A stretch of DNA of 64,000 bases from Promicromonospora sukumoe (GCF_014137995.1 NZ_JACGWV010000001.1:1426001-1490000); one strand, 5' to 3'. Shown: positions 25,277 to 33,562, numbered from the stretch's first letter. Program-made: numbers and translations. Notes: generated by a model not told the origin, from the sequence alone.

Positions 25277-25326
25277 CGGCGGCCGCCCCCTGGCCGCCGG
25301 CCGGTGACGGGGGAACCCCACCGGCC
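25277..25326 (-). terminator. Stem-loops after the DUF7144 gene
   Basis: GGCCGGTG (25299-25306) pairs with CACCGGCC (25319-25326), with an inner GGGG/CCCC pair, and a second stem CGGCGGCC/GGCCGCCG (25277-25299) adjoins it. They lie between the stop of the membrane-protein operon (25401) and the start of the LuxR gene (25254), so they may end the former transcript. Confidence 0.4.
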
Positions 25327-25400
25327 TACTACTCGCCATGATGCCCGCGGTTCTTCGCCCGTGCCTGCGCACGCGCTGTCTTCACCCCAGGGGCCTGTGA

Positions 25401-25862
25401 TCAGGCACGATGTGCGACAAGTGTGGACAATGCCCAGATTACTGCGACATCGAACGCGATGATGAGCAGGGTCCAGAAGGGGTAGTACGGGATGAACGCG
25501 AAGTTCGCCAGGGCCGACACCGCGGCCAGGACGATACCGGCCACGTAGGCCCAGGTCTGGCCGGCGAGGACGCCGATACCGGTGGCGAGCGCGATCGCGC
25601 CCACGACGATGTGGATCCAGCCCCAGGTCGTCACGTCGAGCTGGAAGACGTACTCGGCACCCGTGACGTACACGGTGCCCGCCGCGGTCGCGGCGATGCC
25701 CTGCAGGATCTGGAAGATCGAGACCATGACGAGCATGACCCCGGCGAAGGCCGAGGTGCCGAGAGCCATGGAGCTGGTGTCGCCGTACTCGGTGGGGCCG
25801 ACCCTGCCGCCCGGGTAGGTGCCCGGGATCGGCTCGGAGCCGGAGGCGTGAGCGCTGGTCAT
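25401..25862 (-). CDS. DUF7144-like four-helix membrane protein
   Basis: The protein has 153 residues: a polar N-terminus, then four hydrophobic helices (AFAGVMLVMVSIFQILQG, WGWIHIVVGAIALATGIGVL, YVAGIVLAAVSALANFAFIPYYPFW, LLIIAFDVAVIWALSTL). This matches the small actinobacterial DUF7144 membrane family, function unknown. Its ATG overlaps the stop of the DUF1269 gene (ATGA), with GAGGAG five bases upstream. The two products are probably made together at the membrane. Confidence 0.75.
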   Translation of the reverse strand: MTSAHASGSEPIPGTYPGGRVGPTEYGDTSSMALGTSAFAGVMLVMVSIFQILQGIAATAAGTVYVTGAEYVFQLDVTTWGWIHIVVGAIALATGIGVLAGQTWAYVAGIVLAAVSALANFAFIPYYPFWTLLIIAFDVAVIWALSTLVAHRA

Positions 25863-26377
25863 GATGTCTCCTCGTCGGTGTGTCCCTCGCCGAAGACCTC
25901 GCGGAGCGCGGCCTCCTGCTCGGCGTTGAGGTTGGTGAAGATGAGCTCGGGCGCTTCCTGCCCGGCGAAGGCGTCCTGGATCTTGTCGACGACGGCGTCC
26001 GAGGAGAGGACGAAGAGCGCCGACGTTCCCGGCGTGATCTTGTCCCGGACACGGTTGATGAAGCCGTCGTCGATCCCCACGTCGGTGAGGGCGCCGCTCA
26101 GGGCGCCCGTCGCGGCGCCGATGGCGGCGCCGAGCAGCGGGACGAAGAAGAGGAGCCCGAACAGCATGCCCCAGAAGGCGCCGCCGAGGGCTCCCGCGCC
26201 GGTCAGCGACGAGAGCTGGCGGGTCCTGGGCTTCTTGGCCCCCGTCTCCCACCGCACGGTCGCCGCGTCGTGGACGGTGACGAGCTGCTGCTTCGCGAGG
26301 TCCTGGATCCGCTTCGCGGCGTCGTCGGCGCCGTCCGCGGTCTTGAACTTCCAGGCGGTGAGTGTTGACTGGGACAT
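25859..26377 (-). CDS. DUF1269 family protein
   Basis: The product has 172 residues from ATG 26377, with AAGGAG six bases upstream. The sequence MSQSTLTAWKFKTADGADDAAKRIQDL, a Gly-rich hydrophobic stretch (GALGGAFWGMLFGLLFFVPLLGAAIGAATGALSG) and the final FGEGHTDEETS are typical of DUF1269 proteins, membrane-associated with soluble flanks. It is the middle gene of a three-gene minus-strand group. Function not known. Confidence 0.85.
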   Translation of the reverse strand: MSQSTLTAWKFKTADGADDAAKRIQDLAKQQLVTVHDAATVRWETGAKKPRTRQLSSLTGAGALGGAFWGMLFGLLFFVPLLGAAIGAATGALSGALTDVGIDDGFINRVRDKITPGTSALFVLSSDAVVDKIQDAFAGQEAPELIFTNLNAEQEAALREVFGEGHTDEETS

Positions 26378-26446
26378 CGAGCGCTCCTTCGGGATCGCGA
26401 GGGTGGCCTGACCCTGCCAGCCCACCGCGCCGGAGCGTCCCGGACC

Positions 26447-27010
26447 TCACCCGTTCTCGGTGAACCTGGCGGCCGTGAAGCGCTTCTGCACCTGGCTGCC
26501 GATGACGGACAGCACCAGCCACAGCACCAGCGCGACGACGACGGCGCCGCCGCTCTCCGGGTGCCACAGGTCGTCGGCGTCGGTCCAGAGCCGGCCCACG
26601 CCCGAGATCACCAGCGCCGCGCCGCCGACCGCCGTGCCCCAGACCAGGAACCGCCGCTCCAGGCGCCGGGCCAGGAACGCGCAGAGCAGGGCGACGGCCG
26701 GGATCACGATGAGGGCCAGCAGCACGTCGGCGGTGCCGCCCTGCACGAGCACGAAGAGCCTGGCCCCGACCACCGCCCCGACGCACAGGCCGCAGACGAA
26801 GAACAGCAGGCGGGAGGCCACCAGCGTCAGCAGGAAGGCGAGCACCGCACCGGCGACGCCGATCAGCACCGCGGTGCCCGTGTCGGTGCCCAGGGCCACG
26901 GCGAGCATCCAGGACACGCCGAACCCGGCGGCCAGCACGGCCAGGCGCACCGACAGCGACCCGGCGAGCAGCAGGAGCAGCCCCACCAGGGTGACGGCCA
27001 GGGCGGACAT
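26447..27010 (-). CDS. Multi-spanning membrane protein (DUF4203-like)
   Basis: The product has 187 residues from ATG 27010, where the first hydrophobic helix starts (MSALAVTLVGLLLLLAGSL). Six or seven helices follow and the end is basic (QVQKRFTAARFTENG). The alternation of Gly/Ala-rich helices resembles DUF4203 or TMEM198-like proteins, a weak match. No clear ribosome site precedes ATG 27010, and starts further upstream are open, so the N-terminus is unsure. It is 69 bases before the DUF1269 gene and probably in the same operon. Confidence 0.65.
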   Translation of the reverse strand: MSALAVTLVGLLLLLAGSLSVRLAVLAAGFGVSWMLAVALGTDTGTAVLIGVAGAVLAFLLTLVASRLLFFVCGLCVGAVVGARLFVLVQGGTADVLLALIVIPAVALLCAFLARRLERRFLVWGTAVGGAALVISGVGRLWTDADDLWHPESGGAVVVALVLWLVLSVIGSQVQKRFTAARFTENG

Positions 27011-27088
27011 CAGGGGCCGCCGGGGCGGGCCGGGGGACTGCCGTGGTTGTGCACGGCCCCATCGTCGGGCGAGCGAGCGCGGGCGCGG

Positions 27089-27107
27089 GTCACCCTGTTC
27101 GGGTGAC
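27089..27107. promoter_or_regulatory. Inverted repeat in the divergent region before the kinase-FHA gene
   Basis: GTCACCC-TGTTC-GGGTGAC is a perfect seven-base dyad with a five-base loop. It lies between the leftward membrane-protein operon and the rightward kinase-FHA gene, so it could be an operator for either. No bound protein can be named. Confidence 0.35.
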
Positions 27108-27209
27108 GCACCCATATGACAGCCGACACGTGCGGAATGCGGCATCGCGGGTGAATATGTGCCGGTGCCGATTGTGACGGGTGAGCAGGGTGGGGCAAAG
27201 GGCATCGAA

Positions 27210-28676
27210 GTGGACGCACGGGTGGTGGGCGTGGACATCGGCGGCACGGGTTCGCGCCTGCGGTTCAGCTCCGGGCCGCGGGGCGTGTCCTACGAGGTGA
27301 CGGGGCCACCGGCCACGGTCGTCGACGGGCGGTCGACCGTGCCCGAGGTGGTGCGCGAGCTGTGCCGCGGCTTCGCCCGGTTCGGCGGGCGTCCGCGGGT
27401 GTCGGCGGCCGCCGTCGGGATGCGCGGGTTCCGCTCGATGACGCAGGCCGGGAGCCTCGACCCGAACCGCGTGCACGACATCCTCGCCGAGGAGCTGCGG
27501 ACCAGCTCGACCGCCGTCTCCAGCGACGCGGTGACGGCACACCTGGGCGCGATCGGCGCCGGGTCGGGCGCCACGCTCGCGGTCGGCACCGGCGCGGTCG
27601 CCGTGGCCTGCGACGACGTCGGGCGGTGGCACCTCGCCGACGGCATGGGGCCCCATGTGGGGGACAACGGTGGCGGCGCCTGGATCGGACGCCGGGGCCT
27701 CGACGCCGCGGCGCGGTCGATGGACGGCCGCCGGATGGGCGCGTCCCCGGGCCTGGTCCGGGCCGCCGAGGAGCACTTCGGCCGGCGCGAGCGCTGGACC
27801 ACCGTGCACGACGCGTCGCTGTTCGCCGGGTTCGCGCCGCAGGTCATCACGGCCGCCGACTACGGCGACGCGGCGTGCCGCGAGATCCTCCACGAGGCGG
27901 CCCGCTCCCTGGCGGACGGGCTGTGCGCCGTGCTCGGCCACCCCGGCGTCGTGCCGGTGGCGGTCACCACGGGCAAGCTCCTGATGCACGCCCCGACGCT
28001 CCGGTCGCTCGTCGTCGAGCACCTCCTGGAGAAGCGGGCCGACGTGCGCGTGCAGCCCAGCGCCGGGCTCCCGCTCGACGGCGCGCTGGCGCTGGCCCGG
28101 ATGCTCGCCGCGCACCCGAACGCCGTCCAGGAGCACGTCCCGCTGCTGGCCGTCCGGATCGGCTCCGCGCCCCGGCTCGACGACTCGATCACGATGCCGC
28201 GCGTCGTCCTCCCCGTGGTGCGCCCGCCCCGGGACACCGCCCCGCCGACGAGCTGGGCGCTCGAGGTCCGGTCGGACGACGAGTGGTCCGCGGACCAGGC
28301 GCAGGAGGACCGGCCGACCACCGCCTCCTCGGCCCCGTCGGTGTCCGTGGGCTCCTCGGCCGACGCCGTCGTGCCGCTCACGGGCGAGCGCCTCGTGGTC
28401 GGCCGCGCCTCGCGCAGCCGCGGCGTCGTACCCGACATCGTGTGCGAGGACACCGGGGTCTCGCGCCGGCACTGCGAGCTCACCTGGATGGAGGGCGGCT
28501 GGAGCGTCGTCGACCTCGGGTCGGCCAACGGCACCTACGTCGCCGCGCGCGGTGACGCCGTGCCCACCGAGCCGCTGCGCCCGGGGGAGCGCCGGTGGTT
28601 GGCCGACGGCGACCGGGTCTACGTGGGCGGCTCCACCTGCCTGACGGCGCGGGCGGTCACCGCGAGCGTGCGCTGA
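27210..28676 (+). CDS. BadF/BadG-type sugar kinase fused to an FHA domain
   Basis: The product has 488 residues from GTG 27210, chosen because AAAGGG lies seven bases upstream; GTG 27159 would add 17 residues. Residues 1-310 are an actin-fold kinase like N-acetylglucosamine kinase (VVGVDIGGTGSRLRF, SSDAVTAHLGAIGAGSG, GTGAVAVA, GDNGGGAWIG). A linker of about 70 residues follows. The last 95 residues are an FHA domain with its three marks: LVVGRASRSRG, GVSRRHCEL and GSANGTYV. FHA domains bind phosphothreonine, so this kinase is probably tied to Ser/Thr kinase signalling. The fusion is unusual. Confidence 0.85.
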   Translation: MDARVVGVDIGGTGSRLRFSSGPRGVSYEVTGPPATVVDGRSTVPEVVRELCRGFARFGGRPRVSAAAVGMRGFRSMTQAGSLDPNRVHDILAEELRTSSTAVSSDAVTAHLGAIGAGSGATLAVGTGAVAVACDDVGRWHLADGMGPHVGDNGGGAWIGRRGLDAAARSMDGRRMGASPGLVRAAEEHFGRRERWTTVHDASLFAGFAPQVITAADYGDAACREILHEAARSLADGLCAVLGHPGVVPVAVTTGKLLMHAPTLRSLVVEHLLEKRADVRVQPSAGLPLDGALALARMLAAHPNAVQEHVPLLAVRIGSAPRLDDSITMPRVVLPVVRPPRDTAPPTSWALEVRSDDEWSADQAQEDRPTTASSAPSVSVGSSADAVVPLTGERLVVGRASRSRGVVPDIVCEDTGVSRRHCELTWMEGGWSVVDLGSANGTYVAARGDAVPTEPLRPGERRWLADGDRVYVGGSTCLTARAVTASVR

Positions 28677-28918
28677 GCGTTTCGGGTCGTGGCTGGGGCT
28701 GGACGGGCCGCGATCCCGCGCTCGGCGGGCCGGGCGCGGGCGCCGCGGTTGGCTGATCTGCGGGGCATGTCACAGGCACCCGGGCGGTGAAGGTGACCAG
28801 GAGAGAGGGTGCCGGGTCGGCTGAATTCCGTTCGTTCTGCGCTGGGTCAGATCGGCCTGGCCTGATTCTCCGGCTGGGCTGAATTATCGGGGGCGGCGCT
28901 GTGCGCGGTTCGGCTCGG

Positions 28919-28987
28919 CCGGACTGTCCTGCTCAGCCGGATTTTTCGAGTCCGTGCTGGTCGAAGTCCGGCCCAGGCGGCCACCCC
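28919..28987. repeat. Repeat family G, copy 2
   Basis: CCGGACTGTCCTGCTCAGCC (28919-28938) differs from the core at 8312 by two bases, and the later stretch GGCGGCCACCCCC (28975-28987) matches the right arm of that copy. The left arm is not conserved, so this copy is degraded or truncated. Confidence 0.55.
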
Positions 28988-29126
28988 CGTCCTGCACGTG
29001 CGCACTCCGGAGCCTGGAATCGGCGCTCCTCGTTGAACGCCGGGCCACGTTGGCGACGTCGAGCAGCGGCGCGGCACGTCCCCGCCGGACGTTGGATTCA
29101 CCTGGACCCATGCGGCGCGCGGCTCC

Positions 29127-29132
29127 TAGGTT
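29127..29132 (+). promoter_or_regulatory. -10 box of a leaderless DUF4037 transcript
   Basis: TAGGTT ends six bases before ATG 29139, giving transcription from the start codon. No ribosome site is seen. Confidence 0.5.
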
Positions 29133-29138
29133 GGCGGC

Positions 29139-30164
29139 ATGTCCGGAACCGAGCTCGCCCGCGCGTACTGGTCCGACGTCGTCCGGCCGGTCCTGGACCG
29201 GAAGCTGCCGGACCTGCCGCGCGCGGCCGCCCGGCTCGGCTCCGGCTCGGACGTGCTGGGCCTCGACGACGACACCTCGCGCGACCACGACTGGGGCCTC
29301 CGCCTGACCCTGCTGGTCCCCGCCGACCGCGTCCGCGAGACCGACGACGTGCTCGCCGCCGCGCTCCCGGCGTCGTACCAGGGGTTCCCGACGGCGTTCC
29401 CGGTCACGTGGGACCCGACCGTCCGGCACCGGGTCGAGGTGGCCGCGCCCGTCGAGTTCGTCCGGTCGCGCACGGGGCTGGACGTCGGCGGCGACCTCGC
29501 GGTGACCGACTGGCTGTCGCTGACCGGGCAGGCCGTGCTCGAGGTGACGGCCGGGCCCGTGTTCGAGGACGGGCCGGGCGAGCTCACCGCGCTGCGCGAA
29601 CGCCTCGCCTGGTACCCGCACGACGTGTGGCTGCACGTGCTGGCCGCCGAGTGGACGCGCGTCGGGCAGGAGCTGCCGTTCGTGGGGCGCACCGGGCAGC
29701 GCGGCGACGACCTCGGCTCCAGGCTGCTCGCCGCACGCCTGGTCACCGGGCTGATGCGGCTCGGGTTCCTGCTGGAACGGCGCTGGCCGCCGTACCCCAA
29801 GTGGGCGGGCACGCTGTTCGGGCGGCTGCCCGTCGCGTCGTCGGCCGGCGGGCCGCTGGCCGAGGCGCTCGCGGCGGGCACCTGGCAGGAGCGCGACGCC
29901 GCCCTGCGCGCCGTCTGCGAGGCGCTGCACGCGCGGCAGCGCTCCGTCGGCCTGCCCGCGCTGGACGGCCCCGTCTGCGAGGGGTTCTACGACCGGCCCT
30001 TCACCGGGCTGCGCGACGTGGTCGGCGTGCTGCGTGCCGCCGTCGCCGACCCGGAGGTGCGGGCGCTGCCGCACCGCGGCGGCGTCGAGCAGTGGGTGGA
30101 CGACGTCGGCACGCTCACCGACGCCGGGGCGCGCGACCGGCTGACGCGGGCCTCGCGGGGCTGA
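29139..30164 (+). CDS. DUF4037 protein, nucleotidyltransferase-like
   Basis: The protein has 341 residues. The N-terminal part has LGSGSDVLGLDDDTSRDHDWGLRLTLLV, the G-S-x10-D-x-D-like pattern of nucleotidyltransferase-fold proteins in DUF4037. The later helical part contains WYPHDVWLHVLAAEWTRVGQELPF and KWAGTLFGRLP, also typical. It may transfer nucleotides to a small molecule or be a distant aminoglycoside nucleotidyltransferase relative; no substrate is known. It is monocistronic and appears leaderless. Confidence 0.8.
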   Translation: MSGTELARAYWSDVVRPVLDRKLPDLPRAAARLGSGSDVLGLDDDTSRDHDWGLRLTLLVPADRVRETDDVLAAALPASYQGFPTAFPVTWDPTVRHRVEVAAPVEFVRSRTGLDVGGDLAVTDWLSLTGQAVLEVTAGPVFEDGPGELTALRERLAWYPHDVWLHVLAAEWTRVGQELPFVGRTGQRGDDLGSRLLAARLVTGLMRLGFLLERRWPPYPKWAGTLFGRLPVASSAGGPLAEALAAGTWQERDAALRAVCEALHARQRSVGLPALDGPVCEGFYDRPFTGLRDVVGVLRAAVADPEVRALPHRGGVEQWVDDVGTLTDAGARDRLTRASRG

Positions 30165-30201
30165 CCCGCACTGACCCGCCCACTCCGGACCGACGCCGGG
30201 C

Positions 30202-30879
30202 TCACCCGCCCGCGTTCTCGAGCAGCGCGGGGCAGGTGCCGCCCGGCTTGGTCAGCAGCTCGAAGTGCCAGATCTCGTTGGAGTACACCTGGCACAGCCC
30301 GTACTCGGCGCCGTGCTGGATGAGCCAGTACGCACCCTCGGTCGGGCCGATGTCGACGGCCTTGCCGCTCACGTGCTCGGACAGCTCGGGCGTGCTGACC
30401 CGCTCCCGGGCGACCTCCAGGCTGCCGTACTGCCGGACCGCCTGGTCGAGCAGCCGCTGCTGGTAGGCCGGGCTGCGCCAGCCGCTCGTGACCCAGAAGT
30501 CGATGCCGTCGTCCGCGGCGTCGGCGGCGGCCTCCCGCACGGCGGCGGTGAGGTCGGCGTCGAGGTTGGTGATCGCGGGGAGGTCGTCGTCGAGCGTCGC
30601 GACGCCGTCGGGGATGTCGCCGCCCGCCACGCCGGTCGAGCCCGACCCGGACCGCGCCTGGTCGAGCACCTGGTCCACGGCCCGCACGACCGGCGCGTCG
30701 CCGCGGTCGAGCAGGGGGTAGACCCCGAAGACTGCCGTGAGCAGCACGGCGGCGGTCACGAGGAGGAACGCCGTCGGGCGGCGGCCGGAGCGCCGCGGCG
30801 CGCGAGGAACGGGGCGGGGCACGTGCCGCGGCGGGCCGCCGACGGGGGCGGGCGGGTGGGCCAGTTCGTGTCGAGTCAT
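30202..30879 (-). CDS. VanY-type D-alanyl-D-alanine carboxypeptidase, membrane-anchored
   Basis: The product has 225 residues from ATG 30879. A basic, Pro-rich cytoplasmic tail is followed by one membrane helix (AFLLVTAAVLLTAVFGVYPLL). The outside part is a VanY peptidase: FWVTSGWRSPAYQQRLL, SEHVSGKAVDIGP (His and Asp zinc ligands) and IWHFELL (last His). It should trim D-Ala from peptidoglycan precursors. It is divergent from a response regulator and sensor kinase by 88 bases, so it is their likely target. Confidence 0.9.
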   Translation of the reverse strand: MTRHELAHPPAPVGGPPRHVPRPVPRAPRRSGRRPTAFLLVTAAVLLTAVFGVYPLLDRGDAPVVRAVDQVLDQARSGSGSTGVAGGDIPDGVATLDDDLPAITNLDADLTAAVREAAADAADDGIDFWVTSGWRSPAYQQRLLDQAVRQYGSLEVARERVSTPELSEHVSGKAVDIGPTEGAYWLIQHGAEYGLCQVYSNEIWHFELLTKPGGTCPALLENAGG

Positions 30880-30967
30880 GGGACCAGCCCACCGGGCGCC
30901 ACGTTGCCAGGGCGTCTGTGCTTTTCGATACGCCCCCGATATGTGCCCGCCGGTAGCGTGTGCTGAC

Positions 30968-31630
30968 ATGCGCGTCTTGGTGGTGGAGGACGAGCCCTAT
31001 CTCGCCGAGGCGATCCGGGACGGGCTCCGGCTGGAGGCGATCGCCGCCGACATCGCGAACGACGGCGGCACGGCCCTCGACCTGGTCGCGGCCCACCCCT
31101 ACGACGTGGTCGTGCTCGACCGGGACGTCCCCGTCGTGCACGGGGACGAGGTGGCCCGCCGCGTCGTCGCGGAGCACCCGGGCGTCCGGATCGTCATGCT
31201 GACCGCCGCCGGGGAGCTCACCGACAAGGTGACCGGCTTCGAGCTCGGCGCCGACGACTACCTGACCAAGCCGTTCGCGATGCGCGAGCTCGTGCTGCGG
31301 CTGCGGGCCCTGGCCCGGCGGCCCGAGGCCACGACCCCGCCCGTGCTGGAGGTCGGGCCCGTGCGGCTGGACCCCTACCGTCGCGAGGTCTACCGGGACG
31401 GCCGGTACATCGCCCTGACCCGCAAGCAGTTCGCCGTGGCGCAGGTGCTGATGGACGCCCGCGGCGGCGTCGTCAGCGCCGAGGACCTGCTCGAACGCGC
31501 CTGGGACGAGAACGCCGACCCCTTCACCAATGCCGTCCGCATCACCATCTCGACGCTGCGCAAGCGGCTCGGCGACCCCTGGCTCATCCACACCGTGCCC
31601 GGCGTCGGGTACCGGTTCGGCGAGCAGTGA
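30968..31630 (+). CDS. OmpR/PhoB-type response regulator
   Basis: The protein has 220 residues. The receiver has the acidic pocket VVEDE, the phosphoacceptor D51 in DVVVLDRDVP, and Lys in DYLTKPF. The C-terminal winged helix ends TLRKRLGDPWLIHTVPGVGYRF. TAGCGT (30954-30959) is a possible -10, with eight bases to the ATG, so the leader is very short. The kinase gene overlaps its stop (GTGA). With divergent vanY it forms a cell-wall-response unit like VanRS or CutRS. Confidence 0.92.
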   Translation: MRVLVVEDEPYLAEAIRDGLRLEAIAADIANDGGTALDLVAAHPYDVVVLDRDVPVVHGDEVARRVVAEHPGVRIVMLTAAGELTDKVTGFELGADDYLTKPFAMRELVLRLRALARRPEATTPPVLEVGPVRLDPYRREVYRDGRYIALTRKQFAVAQVLMDARGGVVSAEDLLERAWDENADPFTNAVRITISTLRKRLGDPWLIHTVPGVGYRFGEQ

Positions 31631-32781
31631 CCACGCTTCCCGCCGGGCGCCGTCGGGCCGGGCTGTCCGTGCGCCTGCGGCTCACGCTGAGCTACGCGGG
31701 CTTCCTCGTCGTGGCCGGGACCGCGCTGTTCGCCGCGCTGCTGCTGGTGCTGCGGTACGTGCCCGACGAGAACCTCATGGTCCAGGACGGCGGCGGCTTC
31801 GCGCCCAGCCGCTCCGACCTGCTGGACGTCGCCATCCCGCTGTCCGGGGCGGCGGTCGGCTTCCTCGCGCTCGTCGGCCTGGTCGGCGGCTGGGTCCTCG
31901 CGGGCCGCATGCTCCGGCCCCTGGACCGGATCAGCGAGGCCGCGGCGCTCGCCGCGGACGGGTCCCTGGTCCACCGGATCGACCTGGAGGGGCCCGACGA
32001 CGAGCTGCGGCGGCTCGCCGACACGTTCGACACCATGCTCGCCCGCCTGGAGCGCTCCTTCGAGGAGCAGCGCCGGTTCACAGCCAATGCCTCGCACGAG
32101 CTGCGGACGCCGAACACCGTGGTCAAGGCGCTGCTGGACGTCGCGCGGGCGGACCCGGAGGGCCGCGACGTCGACCGCCTGCTCGGCCGGCTGTACGAGA
32201 CCAACGAGCGCTCGATCGCCATGGTCGAGTCGCTGCTCCAGCTCGCCCGTCTCGATCACGAGAACCTCCGGGCCGAGCCCGTCGACCTGGCCGACGTCGT
32301 CCGGGAGGCCGTCGACCGGTCGCCGGACCTGGGCGTTGCTCGTGCCGCGGGGGACGCCGCGACGTCGGGCGCCGCACCCGGGAGCGCGGCGCCCGCGCTC
32401 GCCGTGACGCTCGACGCCGCCCCGGTCCACGGCAACCGGGTGCTGCTCGGTCAGCTCGCGGCCAACCTGCTCGGCAACGCCGTGCTGCACAACCTCGGCC
32501 CCGACGGCCGGATCTGGGTCACCACGCGGCTCGACGAGCGCCGTCGGCCGGTGCTGGTCGTGGAGAACACCGGGGCGCCGCTCGACCCCGCGGTGGTGCG
32601 CACCCTGGCCGAGCCCTTCGTCCGGGCCGACGCCCGCACGCGGCGCCCGGACCGGCCCTCGGGCAGCGGGCTGGGCCTGTCGATCGTCGCGTCGATCGCC
32701 CGCGCCCACGACGCCGACCTGCTGCTGGCCCCGCGCCGCGACGGCGGCCTGACGGCGACGCTAACTTTCCCGCCCGCCTGA
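31627..32781 (+). CDS. Membrane sensor histidine kinase
   Basis: The product has 384 residues from GTG 31627, which overlaps the regulator stop. Two helices (about 21-43 and 70-92) flank a short outside loop, so the sensor domain is small. A HAMP linker follows, then the H-box ASHELRTP with H157 and the ATP domain (LLGNAVLHNL, GSGLGLSIVASI). The H-box and kinase parts are complete. The short loop suggests sensing in or at the membrane. It should phosphorylate the paired regulator and affect vanY. Confidence 0.92.
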   Translation: MTTLPAGRRRAGLSVRLRLTLSYAGFLVVAGTALFAALLLVLRYVPDENLMVQDGGGFAPSRSDLLDVAIPLSGAAVGFLALVGLVGGWVLAGRMLRPLDRISEAAALAADGSLVHRIDLEGPDDELRRLADTFDTMLARLERSFEEQRRFTANASHELRTPNTVVKALLDVARADPEGRDVDRLLGRLYETNERSIAMVESLLQLARLDHENLRAEPVDLADVVREAVDRSPDLGVARAAGDAATSGAAPGSAAPALAVTLDAAPVHGNRVLLGQLAANLLGNAVLHNLGPDGRIWVTTRLDERRRPVLVVENTGAPLDPAVVRTLAEPFVRADARTRRPDRPSGSGLGLSIVASIARAHDADLLLAPRRDGGLTATLTFPPA

Positions 32782-32802
32782 CCAGCGCGCCGCACGCCAA
32801 CT

Positions 32803-32850
32803 ACGTGTCAGACGTACAGGTCCCCCGGGGGACCTGTACGTCTGACACGT
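32803..32850. repeat. Palindrome family A, copy 3 (perfect 48-base palindrome)
   Basis: Twenty-four-base arms pair without a loop; 20 of the 24 bases per arm are the same as in copy 1. It lies between the convergent kinase gene (stop 32781) and the SDR gene (stop 32858), so here it could stop both transcripts. Confidence 0.9.
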
Positions 32851-32857
32851 GGTTGGG

Positions 32858-33562
32858 TCAGGCGCCCTGGAGCTGCGGGTACAGGGCGGCCAGCGGGCCC
32901 GAGAGGGCGGCCTTGACCCGGCGGCTCGTGTCGTCCGCGAGGACCTCGGGCTCGCCCGCCTCCAGCCCGTCGAGGACCGCCGCGACGATGTCGCGCGGGT
33001 CCTCCTTGACCACGTCGAGCCCCTCCGTCATGGGCGTGTCCGTGTAGCCGAGGTGCGCGCCGAGCAGGTGCGTGCCCTGGCCCAGCAGCTCCACGCGCAG
33101 CGCGTTGCTGTACGACCAGAAGGCGGCCTTGGTCGCGGAGTACGTGCCCGTGCCGAGCCAGCTCAGCGCGGAGTGCAGGTTGATGATCGCGCCGCCGCCG
33201 TTGCGGGCCAGCACCGGCGCGAACGCCTGCGTGACGCCGAGCTGCGCGAACACGTTGGTCTCGAACACCGAGCGGACGTCGTCGAGCGGCGTGCTCAGCG
33301 TGGGGTGCCCGGTGTCGGAGATCCCGGCGTTGTTGATCAGCACGGTCGTGTCGGCGGCGACCTCGGCCGCCACGGCGACCGACTCGGGCGAGTTGATGTC
33401 CAGGGGCAGCGGCACGACGCGCGCGTCGGTCCACTCGCGCGGCGTCCGGGCGCTGGCGTACACCTTGGCGGCGCCGCGCAGCAGGGCCTCGGCGACGAAC
33501 GCGCGGCCGAGGCCGCCGTTCGCGCCGGTCACCAGGACCACGGCATTCTTCAGTTCGGTCAT
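32858..33562 (-). CDS. Short-chain dehydrogenase
   Basis: The protein has 234 residues. VLVTGANGGLGRAFV is the cofactor site, LINNAGISD the NNAG motif, and the active site is Ser in HSALSW with YSATK. The ATG and the stop of the MFS gene share one base (TGATG), so the pair is coupled. It probably acts with the MFS exporter under the divergent HxlR regulator, for example in redox or detoxification of a quinone-like or aldehyde compound; the substrate is not shown. Confidence 0.88.
   Translation of the reverse strand: MTELKNAVVLVTGANGGLGRAFVAEALLRGAAKVYASARTPREWTDARVVPLPLDINSPESVAVAAEVAADTTVLINNAGISDTGHPTLSTPLDDVRSVFETNVFAQLGVTQAFAPVLARNGGGAIINLHSALSWLGTGTYSATKAAFWSYSNALRVELLGQGTHLLGAHLGYTDTPMTEGLDVVKEDPRDIVAAVLDGLEAGEPEVLADDTSRRVKAALSGPLAALYPQLQGA

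Larger units (their letters stand above)
28677..29138. other. 462-base non-coding region with repeat remnants
   Basis: No convincing gene is present. The region contains family G sequence (28919-28987) and two nearby GGCTGAATT copies (28818 and 28878 areas), which look like degenerate parts of the same element. At its right end is the leaderless promoter of the DUF4037 gene. Confidence 0.6.

Noticed and set aside
22483..25341. A 952-codon plus-strand frame opposite the LuxR regulator
   Set aside because: It is a GC-skew shadow; the minus strand has Walker A, Walker B and a LuxR HTH.
25401..27062. A 553-codon minus-strand frame covering three genes
   Set aside because: Only its last 153 codons (DUF7144) are real; the rest is out of frame with the DUF1269 and membrane-protein genes.
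28677..29138. A hidden small gene in the 462-base gap
   Set aside because: Frames here are short, Arg/Pro-rich and cross the repeat element; no ribosome site or leaderless start fits.
843..32850. Family A palindromes as a CRISPR or attachment site
   Set aside because: Copies are many kilobases apart, without spacers, integrase or cas genes.
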